Assembly: GCA_013339765.2 (NCBI GenBank)
Contig: CM023454.1
Coordinates: 58,671,826-58,735,825, forward strand
DNA: 64,000 bases
Direction of reading: 5' to 3'
Source of the DNA: Haemaphysalis longicornis
Lineage: Eukaryota > Arthropoda > Arachnida > Ixodida > Ixodidae
This document shows, one piece after another, positions 1-10,494 of this stretch. The translations under genes were made by a program, and so were the position numbers. Under the pieces are notes generated by a model, which searched no databases, was not told where the DNA came from, and saw nothing but the letters and a program-made list of their open reading frames with translations. Position 1 is the stretch's first letter, and each line of letters starts with the position of its first letter.

Positions 1-129
1 CAAGCGACTTCACACGGCCCTGGGAAGAGCGGTAGGGAACCATGATACCTGTGGCTTCGAAGGCCTTTCTATCATCACAAACTTACACCAGGCGAAGAAT
101 GCGTGCGATGCAGCAGCGCTGGGTGCTAC

Positions 130-1755
130 TTCGTTGCCAGTGCTCCAATTGGACTTAAGGAAAGCTTTTAACCAAGCGAACGGCTAATACGTACTTACGA
201 TTCTGCGTCACCTTGGCAACAAGGACGTAATGCTCAAATGAATGAAGACTTGTTACAACATTACCATCAGCCCTGTCTTAAACGGTCGGCCCAGCGTAGT
301 TATTTCATTGCAAGATCAGTGCATCAGCGGTGACCGATGTCATTAGTCCTCTTCGCTCAGAAGCTTGAGCCATTGTGCCAGAAGATTGCTGCGTCAGACA
401 CATAGGTTTTGTCCTCGGGGAGAGAACTTGCGAGGTCTGGCCTATACGGACAATGTGGCCTTCTGCACATCTTTTGCACAGCCGGCTGAGGTTGTAAAGC
501 TCTCTGGTCACTTCTGCTGCTCCTCGGGGGCAGACAAAAAACAGGTCAAAGTCAGTAGGAGCTTGGCTTTGTGAGTCGGTTTACAGACCTCAACAGCTCT
601 TCAGCATGAATTCGAAAGAGAGTGTTGGAAACTACCTCAGTATAAATCTCGACCTGGAAAAGGTGTGCATTGCAACATTGCCGAAGGAACTGGTGGCTGC
701 CGAGAGGAAACTCTAGCCACGGAGGAGAAGGATTATCCTCATCTTCTCAAGGGCTCACGTCTGAAATTCCATCGTGTTCCCTGCACGTGTCACTACGACT
801 GATTCGAGCTCAATAAACACACTTCACCGGATATGAGCTGCTTACCTCTGGCGTTAATGTATAAACCCGTGTGTCACCCCAAAATGTTTTGAAATTTATA
901 GAGAAGGCAGGAGTGGGCCTGGTGAATGTAGAGCTCTTGCTTATCGTACAGTGCTTCTACTTCTGCGACCAGCCGTGCTCTTCTCTTCGCAAGGCTTTAC
1001 AGTCATTTGGCACCATACACCTGAGCAGCTAGCTCACCATGTCAGATGGCATTGACCACAAACTGGGTCTCGACTGGTTTTCACATTGAGGTTGCCGCTG
1101 CCCTCGTAACATTAGAGGAGCAGTTATCATTAAATTACCTCTTCACCGCTAAGCCACGAAAGCTTTACTCGGACCTTTTGGCAAAAATCCTTCCGCCGCC
1201 TCTTGATCGGCCACCTTCCGAGTGCACGCCAGGCCCGAATGGATTGAGGCGTGTGTGAGCCCTGCCTGTGGCCAACAGTTCTAACAATTTCTTCTTTCGT
1301 TTTCATGGGAAAGTGCTGCTAGTTACGGCACAGCAGGAGTCTTTGGACTTCTTTATACCCTACTGTGCGAGATGCATCTCACGCGGTAAAAAGGAGATGC
1401 CTGAGCAAGGTTTTTTGGATTTCCACACTGCCCACTAATTTTGTGATGAATGAAACTTTCTTTGGCACAAGATTACAAATAAACTGGCTGGCCTCAGATT
1501 CCTACGTGCAGAAGCGGAATGCCTCGTCCTTTGCGACTGTGTTCTCGTCGTGGGCCCTCACTCCCTCAGAAGTACCCAGGTCAATGTGTTTAGTGGCCTA
1601 TGAGCATAAACCCTGCTGGAATCCCCTTGTTAATAAACTCAACTGGACCAAACGTGCACTAGAGGTAGCCGAATCTGACGAAAGAACTGCGTGAGGTATT
1701 GGAGCAGGGTTGCAGCGCTGGTGTCCTTCAAGACAAAGGAGGCCATCTGCTGATG
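130..1755 (+). pseudogene. Degenerate LINE ORF2: reverse transcriptase and C-terminal region
   Basis: Decayed non-LTR retrotransposon ORF2, read in pieces across all three forward frames. An RT motif A-like segment (LDLRKAFNQ) lies near 150-180. The catalytic box that is normally YADD reads YTDN at 443-454, so the enzyme is inactive as written. Downstream pieces at 1046-1258 (EEQLSLNYLFTAKPRKLY) and 1365-1694 look like the C-terminal part of the same protein. Stops and frameshifts are frequent. The ORF2 start lies outside the window or is lost. The clade is uncertain; an R1/LOA-like or RTE-like LINE is possible. The RT call rests on motif order only. Confidence 0.55.
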
Positions 1756-1996
1756 CAGCCATGCTTTACGAAATGGGTAGGCGTTAAAGCAGTAAACGCC
1801 AAATACAGCTTGCCGTAATTTCTACCATCGTCAAATCTTATGTTTTTGCTTTTCCGTTGCTATTGATAACCTTTGTTAGCTTTGTTCTTGTCTTTGAATA
1901 CCTTAGGATCTGCCATTTGTTACTTCCCATTCTTTTCCAGATGCCCTGCGAGACACGCCCTCAGTCTACAAATTTTCTTATTTTTTTCTTTACCCG

Positions 1997-2158
1997 AGAT
2001 CCTTGTCGCCACCACAATGCCTTCGTTAAAGGAAAAGAAATATTATTTCTTAACAGCAGAAGCAAAACACATCCGGTCACCGCCATGGTTCCTCGTCTTC
2101 CTCTTCCACTCATAAGTGCCATCACTTTTTTCTCGTCTAGGGAGTAAAGTTCCAGTAA
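1997..2158. repeat. LTR-like direct repeat, copy 1
   Basis: This segment aligns by eye with 3381-3540 in the same orientation (roughly three quarters identical). Shared blocks are the gccttcgtt region, the ccgccat.gttcctcg..ttcctctt stretch and the end tctcgtctagggagt.aagttcca. Two like-oriented copies about 1.4 kb apart suggest the LTRs of a decayed LTR retrotransposon, but no primer-binding site or clear TG..CA ends were confirmed. Confidence 0.45.
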
Positions 2159-3380
2159 CCTCCCCCCGTGGCGAAAAAAATGACGATGGAGGCGTAGGGG
2201 ATTGTCGTTGCACCAGTGTTTGCGCTTCTACTTCCAGCTGTGGCGACGTTTCGTCGATGGTCCTGCCTCAGTCGTTTCGTGAAGACGGTAGCCTCGCTGA
2301 GTGTTCTTGCCCCGGAACTTCGAAAATTGATGAAGTTTAGGGAAATGATTGCTCCTATAATATTTATTTGTATGATCTTTTATCCAAGACTGGCCTTTGT
2401 CACGGTCGTGCAGATGACGCCATTGTCCGCCAGGAATGACTTTTGCGACGAAGTGGTCTCCTACGTGTTGTTATTTTAGGTTTGAGCGAAATCAAATCCA
2501 CCGTCAGTGCTTCGTGTGAATTCTGTTCTCCAGCCTTGCCTTCTTTTGTTCTGCCAGTGTAGTCGGCGTCATCGTTGTTATGTCCTCCTTTGATGAGCCA
2601 ACCGTCTTGTCAGATCGATAAAACCTTCTTGGGGACTTGGGGTTAAAAGCGATATCTCCAGTTCTGACTCTGTTGCTGCTCATTAAAAAAAATCAGTACA
2701 CCGTAAGCTTTCCCAGCGAAATAAAGGAAATCGTCAAGATATGCACCCTTTTTGGCAGGCATACATCGCCGTTTCGGTTCAAGTTGAACGGAAGATTTCG
2801 GCTTTGCTTCATGTATCTAGGTGTCGTTGCTTGAGTCCTCGACACGGATAGAGGCAGTCAGGGAGGTGCTTCAGTCTTCAAGAGGTATGTTGGCCCGTGA
2901 TGCGCTGCCATGGCAATTGAAGTTGCGTGAGTCGGTGCGGGCGCGGCATCGCCATATCGGAGACAAGCATGATAAACATCGCTTCTTGGGAACTGCACCG
3001 CTTACTTTAGGATTGACTGCCATGCCACGGTGACGTCACAAAACTCAAAAGTTGCTATAAACTCTAGCTCAGCCTGGGCACTAGTGAAAAATTCTTCCAG
3101 GCCATGGTCGGTGTTCCGCAGTTGTATGAACTCATAGTCGAGGCATTGGGTTCTGGCGAAAATTTCTTTCTTCGTTGTGTCATATTTCAAAATGGCAGCC
3201 TTCACTTGAGAGATGTGCGTCGTTATAGTACAGCAGTGAACACTTCCGTTACAGAACAGCTGATCTTGATTAGGCTTTGTTTGTGGTTCGGTCATGAGGA
3301 AATCGGTTTCGGTTCTTTTTAGGCATTGGTCGTAACCGTTGCATACCTACCGTCGTTCGCTCATCCCGCGGGATTTCGGC
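2159..3380. other. Region between the two LTR-like repeats
   Basis: About 1.2 kb with no intact gene. A minus-strand open frame at 3295-3002 (97 codons) faintly resembles a retroelement Gag segment in its charged helical character, but I cannot name a domain. If the flanking repeats are LTRs, this is the eroded, largely deleted interior of the element. Confidence 0.3.
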
Positions 3381-3540
3381 ACGACTTTGTCGCGACCACA
3401 GCGCCTTCGTTCAAGAAAAAGAACTGTATTTACAATAAATACACAGAGCAAATGCCCAATTGCCGCCATCGTTCCTCGCCTTCCTCTTCGACTCACATGA
3501 GTGGTCACTTCTTTCTCGTCTAGGGAGTGAAGTTCCAAGA
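3381..3540. repeat. LTR-like direct repeat, copy 2
   Basis: Partner of 1997-2158. It contains an AATAAA sequence near 3434 and ends in the shared tctcgtctagggagtgaagttcc block. Divergence between the copies implies an old insertion. Confidence 0.45.
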
Positions 3541-6500
3541 ATCCTTTTTACCGTATATTTATGTGTGAGAATTGTCATGTTTGGATGGCTATTTCACTCA
3601 CTCTTCTCCATGCTCTTCCGTCTTTGCATATCATATCATGTCTTGTCATGCCACCTGTAGCCATAAAAATTCGTGTAATAAACGTTATTATTGAAAAAAT
3701 CAGTAATATAAAATTCAAACAAGTTCATATCATGACATTAGGTTTTCTTGGAAGCACATGGTTGCTTACATCAAAACGCACACATAAAATGTCAAAAGGG
3801 AAAGTATCTCCACCAAAATTGCAAACCCAGTGAATGGACATATCCTTTAGCATTTAAACGCTTTGGTCAGACTAAAAGACTGATTTTGGCTACCACAAAT
3901 TATCTCCCCTGTTATCTTGTAATACCCCAAGGCAACTCTTCGGGAACTGAGAGAATGATGTGTAATACACACCTGCAAACAGCCGTCGTACTAGTGTGAG
4001 CATGGCCATCCATATAACTTGACAAGCCGCAGAAGCAACCCCTCCTGATGCAGCCGAAGGTGAATACAAGATGTGGTCAGCAGGTTGGAGCAGAGAGGAA
4101 TAGTCCAACAAAAAAATCAGTAAATAGTAAAGGGACCATCGTAAGTCTGGGCCTGTAGGAGCCATTTATTAGGTGCAGGTAACATTTTCTATTTCCTGAA
4201 ACCTAGCATAACAAGCAGAGGACCATTCCGTACATGGTTTTTATAAAAATATCAATGACTTTTAAAGGGCCTTTCCCAAAGTTAAACAGTACGAACGCAG
4301 TTCGCACACTTTAAATTTTACTGCGGAAAACAAAGGAAAGAGCTTTCATTTATTCACTTTGTTTCATTCAACTAGAAGTTCTGAAGATTACACTCCATGT
4401 TTCTTTTTACTAGATGAAATTCTGAAGCTGAGCGAATTTTTTTTTTGTTTCACTTGAGTCACAATGCTGTAAAATTGTACTTAAGTTTTGCAGTCTTTCT
4501 CTAATTGTCTGTCTTCATCACTCGTGTGACACCGCCTTATGTTTCTGCATTTACGGCAAATCCAACTACAGAAACCATTAAATAGGCAGCAATGCCTGCA
4601 AGCATCATTTGGAGGTACAAATTACCTGATCAAGACTGTACATTACTTGACGCATAGGAAAAAGAAAGCAAACAAAGCATCAATACAACCAGGGTGGGCA
4701 CAGACCAGATAGAAATCAAATATTATAGTTTGGCAGCTGTCCCTTTGTAACAGGCGGGGGCTCTCAGATTGGTATATATTAGAGGCCGTCCTAGCGTTAA
4801 ATAGTTTGTTGTTGCCACCTTTTAAAATTCCAGCCTTCTCATTTTCGTCATTCCCCTGTCGACACTACATAATGTACACTAGCTTCTATGGGTTTATACT
4901 CCTTACCCGTCTTGGTGGCCCTTAACTTGTATGCGTGAATGCCCTTTTGAGGAATTCTTCGTACACAAAACACTGAAACAAGTGACAAAAAAGGCACAGC
5001 ACCGACACAGTGCTGTGTCAACCTCTGTTTTTTGTCTTCGTTCTGTGTGATGTGCATGGAGAATGTAAAATTAAATACCCAACGATCCAAGAGTTGTGCG
5101 ACCACAACTAGCGCCTCCTATTCTATTGCACCACTGGGGTGTTGGGGGTTCAGTTGTTTGTACAGAAAGACTGTTTGGCCAAGTCGTGTTCCTCTCCACG
5201 TACTGCACACAGCGCCTACTCCACCTTGACCAGCATCCATCTCCACATCAGAGTTCTCAACTTTCGACAACACGTATAGGTAGTAAGGTGTAGGTAAAAA
5301 GGCTTGGCTACTCCTACGAAAAGTTAGTGCAGCACCTGCTGACGCAGGCCAAGGAAGAAAAAAAAGAAGCAGTTCAGCGAAGGCCATAGTGAGACGGAGC
5401 CCCTTGCTACTGATAATAAACAAATCCCAATGTTCCAAACAGAAAATGATCAGGCTACAAGCCGGGACCTCATTTTTAATGTGCTGTAATAGAATCGACT
5501 GAACATGAAGCCAGAGAAGGAAAGTAAAATACAACTAAAATCACCATTTCATGTTCAACTAATGTAACCGCATTTTCGTATAAGTAGGCAGATATTGCAA
5601 TAGGTCTTTTAAGTAGGTGGCGGTACTCTAGTCTTACTGTGTCAAGCAACTTAGGGCTTTTCACCAACCTCAAAGTTTAGGCCAGCCAGACAAAAAAAAA
5701 ACACGTGACGGATGTACACTCAACTGTGCATTGCATGGAATGGTTGACGCGTTGCCGGTGTTGCACTAAGCGATAAGGAAACAGTTTGTGAGGACCACAC
5801 TCAATGACCTCAAATATTATACGATTCAAACAACCTCGCCACTTGGAAACTCTGAGATTTAGAGGTCTTCCAAAGACGAAAAAAAATTCTAGGGCAATAT
5901 AGGTTTAGAAGTATCTCGGTGCACTCTGATCTATGTTGTTGGACGTGAGCTGCATCGCAATGACTTATACGTGTTCTTGTGACGTGCTCCATCAATAGAC
6001 AATCATTTGCTGGCAGCTGGTTTCGCTGATCACTCTTGATGAAAGATATCCAATGGATAGTGTAACCTTATACAGTATAATTGAAAACATTTCTTTTATG
6101 AGCACTAAAATAAGTCTCGAAGGTACATTCAGTACCTTACGATACTTGAAATAATTAGTTCCGCTGTCTCCGCAAGCATGAGATTGTCATTGGTCTATAC
6201 AGTATTATATGGAGCCCCACAGCATTTGAAACTGAGCAAGCACAAAAGGAAGCATCAAAGTTGGATAACAGACGCTCAACTGGAAGTCGTGCGTCAAAAG
6301 AAGGCTTGTTAAAAAGTTCACCGAAAAGAAAACTACACATATAAAAATAATTTGCTAAATAAATATTTCGTCAGGTACATCCAACTTTTCGCAATGTACT
6401 AATCCCTAAGAGATTAGTTAGCTAAATGAGAGTTAGCTACAGAATGTACAGGACAAGGTGTCCTGCTATCGCGCATTTCTCAGTAGTCCCATGCTCAGGA

Positions 6501-6787
6501 GATACCAGTGTGCAACATTATGCAGCATGAAGTCTCACAGAGGCATCTCTATAACATTTATACTCTAAGAAACCGCAGGATGCTCAGCTATTCGGAAAGA
6601 ATGTCAGGGCTTTATAGTTAGAAAGATTCCCCTCTCCCTCTCTTACATGCACACAAACTTGATGTACAAGTCAACGTAAGCCTATTGGTAATGCATACTT
6701 TTGCAGTCCCAATCAATTTGAAGGTGATAATGAGAGCACCGATCAGGGGGCATTTCAAGCTGCATAGAAGCTGTATTCGTTATTTTT
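3541..6787. other. No recognisable gene
   Basis: AT-rich sequence with scattered short ORFs, the longest being 138 codons on the minus strand at 5534-5118. That ORF has a hydrophobic N-terminal half but no motif I recognise. No repeat boundaries were identified. Confidence 0.5.
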
Positions 6788-7062
6788 AGATGCAACGCAT
6801 CTCTTTTTTTTTCGCCTTGTCTCGCGTTGCCGCGTCGTAGTCCGCATCCCTCCCCCATTCTTCTCGCCGCGGCAGCTGCGCCTTCCGCCGCTCTCACCGC
6901 AGCACCGTCGTTGCGTCAGCGCGGTCAGCGCAGCTTGCGCTCGGCGGCGCTCGCTGACGTCGCCGTGCTAGATGTACGTTAGCGCGCAGCTAGTGCTCCG
7001 TTAAAAATTTGCACAATCTTCCCGCGAGGGGAACCATGAGGTAGATGCGACGCATCGGGTGT
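6788..7062. repeat. GC-rich repeat bounded by palindromic GATGC(A/G)ACGCATC
   Basis: An abrupt GC-rich block (about 6800-6980, rich in CpG) lies between two near-identical interrupted palindromes: gatgcaacgcatc at 6789-6801 and gatgcgacgcatc at about 7046-7058. The surroundings are AT-rich. Matching palindromic ends suggest a small mobile or MITE-like element, or a fragment of a dispersed tick repeat. No coding capacity is seen. Confidence 0.4.
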
Positions 7063-7660
7063 GAACATGATGCGTGAATAGGATACACAACAACAGCAAT
7101 CCACAGGCTGACATCGCTAACATAACGGAAACGCAACGGCAACCCTCGATGCGTGGCGTCTACCCAATGGTTCCCTTTACGGGAAGATAGTGTAATTTTT
7201 TTAGTTAAAGAACAGTGTACACACAGGGTACACGTAGTGAAACTCTGGGGCACGTTCTCGGTACAGAGGCCTGGGAAGCAGAATGTGCCATTGTTTCTCT
7301 CACTGCAGCCTACCTCAAGACAAGTCATGTTTCTTTAGTTTTCCCAAGTCTTCCCCTATTCTAAACTCTATGTCAAATTACCTGTGGCCGCTGTATTCAA
7401 ATTGAATAGGTTTAAATTCGACTGCTTTCAGTTGTTTAGGCAGGCTTTTATTATATTAGGCGACTTTACTTATGTTCTTTCATGGCCCTTAAGTTTTCAA
7501 GCTAAACAACGGCTATGTGACAGTAGTGGCTTCGCATTGCTTAAAAGCTGGGTGGGAATGACACCAAAATAGTAGATCCCCCCACTGATTATGACTGCTA
7601 CTGCACCTACTAAACCCTGATCCCAAGCAAGCTGAATATCTGTCAGCAAGCTGAATTAAC
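7063..7660. other. No recognisable gene; left flank of LINE-A
   Basis: Only short ORFs. The sequence ends where the first LINE-A 5' monomer begins, at the A of CAGTCAGG (7661). Confidence 0.5.
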
Positions 7661-8309
7661 AGTCAGGTGCAAGCCAGTATTCAGTGCTGACCATTCATTT
7701 TGCTGTTGGCAGGCTCCCAAGGAGGCGGACTTGTGTGAACGTTGTCAAGTTTGGCTGCATCCACGCAGCCATATCGGGCCTTATTGGAAGCGCACAGATT
7801 TTAAACACATGCGGGCACTCCATTATCTAACCAGCCAGTCAGAGCCTGACTGGAACAAGTTGGTCATCGCCTGATGCCCGTTGTACCTAGAACTTTCAAC
7901 CACATCCCCTGGCGGTTGGCCTCACATACTTACACGGAGAAGCCACCATGCACCCCTGCAGTAAGCGGCAATCCAGTATTCAGTGCTGACCAATAATTTT
8001 GCTGTTGGCAGGCTTCCCAGGCGGTGGACGTGCGTCAACATTGTCAAGTGTGGCTGCATCCACGCAGCCATATAGGCGTTTCTTGAAAGCGCACAGTTTT
8101 CCGCACATGCGGGCACTGCGTCGACTAACCAGCCAGTCAGAGCCTGTCTGGAACCGGTTGGTCATCGCCTGATGCCCGTTGTGCCTGGAACCTTCAACCA
8201 CGTCCCCTGGCGGTCGGCCTCGCCTACTTATACGGAGAGGCCACCATGCACCCCTGCAGTCAGCGGCAAGCCAATATTCAGTGCTGATCATTGATATTGC
8301 GTTTGGCAG
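7661..8309 (+). repeat. LINE-A 5' tandem monomer array (about 2.2 units of 298-299 bp)
   Basis: Unit 1 is 7661-7959, unit 2 is 7960-8257, and a truncated third copy is 8258-8309. The phase is set by the repeated ccagtattcagtgctgacc block at about 7674, 7973 and 8271. The units are diverged by roughly a tenth. Each starts at a CAGT motif. The third copy stops after 52 nt at ggCAG, where the sequence switches to gtgagatag and then to ORF1. This resembles monomer-type promoter arrays known from some LINE 5' UTRs. Confidence 0.75.
8228..8262 (+). promoter_or_regulatory. Candidate TATA-like/initiator pair of LINE-A
   Basis: TTATAC at 8228-8233 sits 25-30 nt upstream of the A in gCAGTC (8258), which is also the unit boundary of the tandem array. 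A transcript starting at 8258 would have its first AUG at 8372, the start of ORF1, with no upstream AUG in the 114-nt leader. This is inferred from spacing only. Confidence 0.4.
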
Positions 8310-8371
8310 GTGAGATAGTTACGCCACAGTTTGCTTTCATTGCTTGTACGTGCGCGGCAGACTGCAGAGCC

Positions 8372-8832
8372 ATGTCCTCGTGTGCGATATATTCTAAATT
8401 GGTACCCGCTCATGAGAAATGTATGACATGTTGTAAATATGGCGAGAGCTTTCCCTTGGAAAGGCGCGCTCATCTCTTTCCGAGTGGTCGTTCTCGAAAA
8501 TGAGCACCGTTAAACGGGAAACGTGGGGCTTCCGGCAATGTAGATCGGATTCGGGGGCTAGTGCGGACACAGACCCCCTTTCCGGTGACAACTTTTTTGC
8601 AAAGCAGTTCTCGGCTGTGAATGAGAGGCTTCATAGCCTCGTGTCCACTGATGAGCAGCTGGCAACAAAACTGGAGGACTTGTTGTCGCTCAAGACTGCA
8701 GTTGTAGAAATACACGATTCAGTCGAACATCTGCCCACGAAGTAAGACACAGCAGTTGCTACGATGAATGCTTACAAGGCAGACATCGTGGTACTCCATG
8801 CACAGGCACAGACAGTAGCTGCTGCAATGGAC
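8372..8832 (+). pseudogene. LINE-A ORF1, 5' part (PHD-like finger and coiled coil)
   Basis: N-terminal half of a LINE ORF1 nucleic-acid-binding protein. From the ATG at 8372 there is a Cys-rich segment (SSCAIYS, KCMTCCKYG, later FRQCRSD) that fits a decayed PHD-type zinc finger with some ligands lost. A frameshift near 8480-8500 moves the reading into the frame starting at 8500. A coiled-coil-like stretch follows (KQFSAVNERLHSLVST). A premature TAA stands at 8743-8745, after which the frame continues to 8832. There LINE-B interrupts it, and the protein resumes at 13496. Start choice: it is the first AUG after the proposed promoter. Confidence 0.7.
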
Positions 8833-9510
8833 AGTGGACATGGGAGCAGCGCCTTCGGAGCGGCTCCTAATCGACAACTTTTCATCATGCAGATCTTGCC
8901 TGCTATGCTCGTTTCGTGGCTATCGGCTGTGGTCAGCGCATCTCCCGGCATCACTTATACGCTGCCGATAGCGGCCCCTTCGACTGACAAGCTGGATGCT
9001 ACGCCAACTGCGCGGACCTGTTGCGTGATCGTCCATAAACTGCACGCATCAACCGAACTCGCCTTCCTCCGGACAGGCCAATGGACGACTGCATCATCAG
9101 CTCGCGAGGATTTAAGCAGCTGGCGCGCCAACACACTCTTCAGTGGGCATGGGAGCAGCGCCTTCGGAGCGGCTCCTAATCGACAACTTTTCATCATCCA
9201 GATCCTGCCTGCTATGCTTGTTTCGTGGCTATCGGCTGTGGTCAGCGCATCTCCCGGCATCACTTATACGCTGCCGATAGCGGCCCCTTCGACTGACAAG
9301 CTGGATGCTACGCCAACTGCGCGGACCTGTTGCGTGATCGTCCATGAACTGCACGCATCAACCGAACTCGCCTTCCTCCGGACAGGCCAATGGACGACTG
9401 CATCATCAGCTCGCGAGGATTTAAGCAGCTGGCGCGCCAACACACTCTTCAGTGGGCATGGGAGCAGCGCCTTCGGAGCGGCTCCTAATCGACAACTTTT
9501 CATCATGCAG
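8833..9510 (+). repeat. LINE-B 5' tandem monomer array (about 2.2 units of 309 bp)
   Basis: Units 8833-9141 and 9142-9450 plus a 60-nt stub at 9451-9510, giving an exact 309-bp period (catgggagcagcg at 8839, 9148 and 9457). The two full units are almost identical, so the array is young or homogenised. Because 309 is divisible by three and the frame is open, the array appears inside one long open frame, probably by coincidence. Each unit has a 9-bp inverted repeat (gctatcggc at 8919-8927, gccgatagc at 8964-8972). The stub ends at atgCAG and switches to gtgtgtaac. Confidence 0.85.
9110..9146 (+). promoter_or_regulatory. Candidate TATA-like/initiator pair in the LINE-B monomer
   Basis: ATTTAAG at 9110-9116 lies about 30 nt upstream of TCAGT (9140-9144, A at 9142). 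TCAGT matches the arthropod initiator consensus, and its A is the monomer boundary and the element's own 5' end. The same pair recurs 309 bp later, giving a predicted start at 9451. This fits a promoter array in which each unit fires at the start of the next. Not tested. Confidence 0.45.
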
Positions 9511-10494
9511 GTGTGTAACCACTTTTCTCTGTACGCGAGAAAAACCGATGACTGTTGTACCCTGCTGTTCACGTGCCCACGGGTCTTGCGTGAAACTTTG
9601 TCGGAGTGTTTTTCTATGGCGTTATTATTACTGTGCTGCGGAGACATTGAATCCAACCCCGGGCCCACTACTCGCTCAGAAGCCATACTTGACATTGAAA
9701 GCTTGCCTGAAAACCCTGCCGAACAGATGGGCGTTCTCTTAGGGTTACTGAAGGATGTTCATTCCCGCTCAGTCCAAATTTCTAAATTTCAGGCCGAGGT
9801 TGTGGAAGATATCAGAAGTAGTAAAACCGGACAAAAGTCTATTGAAACGAATGTCTCGAACATTCAACTAAGACTGGACGCCCTGGAGGAAACATCTCGT
9901 GCTTTGGATGGTCTTGGAGCGCAAATTGCGGAATTGCAGTCCACTGCTGATTCTTTAGCCACACAAAATACTCTTTTGCAGTCGCGTATTGATGAACTCG
10001 AAGACCGTTCACGCCGTGACAACTTGTTTTATGGGTTACCTGACTCAAAGGAAACCTGGCAACAAACTGAAACAAAATTGACTGCAATTCTAAATGAAGT
10101 GATACCCTCACTTCCCGCTGGTTCAATCGAACGGGCACATCGTATAGGCAGTCTTTCGCCAGACAAATGTCGTCCAGTTATCACGAAGTTTGCAAACTTT
10201 AAAGTGAAAGAAAAAATACTTTCGGCACGGAAGCTTTTCAAAGAGAAAAATATTGCACTATCCGAAGATTTTTGTCCAGCCACCCGCATTGCCTGGAAAA
10301 AGCTTACTGAATTCGCTAAAAATCAACCCGGTTCCCCTCCCTTTTTGCTGAGTCACAACAAGCTCACCATAAACAAAAAACGTTACACTTACAACGCAAA
10401 CACTGACAGTATTGAAAATTTTCAGAGCAATGAAAACCCTGATTTGCAAGAACCCGTCATTGCGCCTGCGCCTGTCCGTGATACTGCGGCATAG
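9505..10494 (+). CDS. LINE-B ORF1 protein with 2A-like motif, coiled coil and RRM-like domain
   Basis: Probable RNA-binding ORF1 protein of the retrotransposon, which coats the element RNA in an RNP. The open frame runs unbroken from 8764, but the first part is LINE-A sequence and array. I place the start at the ATG at 9505, beside the array/body junction, giving 329 residues. In order: a 53-residue leader ending in the 2A-like CGDIESNPGP, a coiled coil of about 100 residues, then an L1-ORF1-like domain (RSRRDNLFYGL, ERAHRIG, RPVITKFANF). No stop interrupts it, so it could still be functional. The stop TAG at 10492-10494 is followed in the same frame by ORF2. An AUG at 9458 is out of frame. 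Confidence 0.75.
   Translation: MQVCNHFSLYARKTDDCCTLLFTCPRVLRETLSECFSMALLLLCCGDIESNPGPTTRSEAILDIESLPENPAEQMGVLLGLLKDVHSRSVQISKFQAEVVEDIRSSKTGQKSIETNVSNIQLRLDALEETSRALDGLGAQIAELQSTADSLATQNTLLQSRIDELEDRSRRDNLFYGLPDSKETWQQTETKLTAILNEVIPSLPAGSIERAHRIGSLSPDKCRPVITKFANFKVKEKILSARKLFKEKNIALSEDFCPATRIAWKKLTEFAKNQPGSPPFLLSHNKLTINKKRYTYNANTDSIENFQSNENPDLQEPVIAPAPVRDTAA
9640..9666 (+). other. 2A-like translational recoding motif (GDIESNPGP)
   Basis: The codons read G-D-I-E-S-N-P-G-P, matching the D-(V/I)-E-x-N-P-G-P signature of 2A and 2A-like peptides. These make the ribosome release the nascent chain between the last Gly (9661-9663) and Pro (9664-9666). The preceding residues, MALLLLCC, are strongly hydrophobic, as in reported 2A-like sequences near ORF1 N-termini of several APE-type LINEs. 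The expected effect is to free a short leader from the coiled-coil/RNA-binding part. Activity is inferred. Confidence 0.85.

Noticed and set aside
8764..9500. Repeat-containing N-terminal protein domain (103-residue units)
   Set aside because: The units are a 309-bp DNA array that belongs to the LINE-B 5' region. The open frame follows from the period being divisible by three, and the opposite strand is open in the same way.
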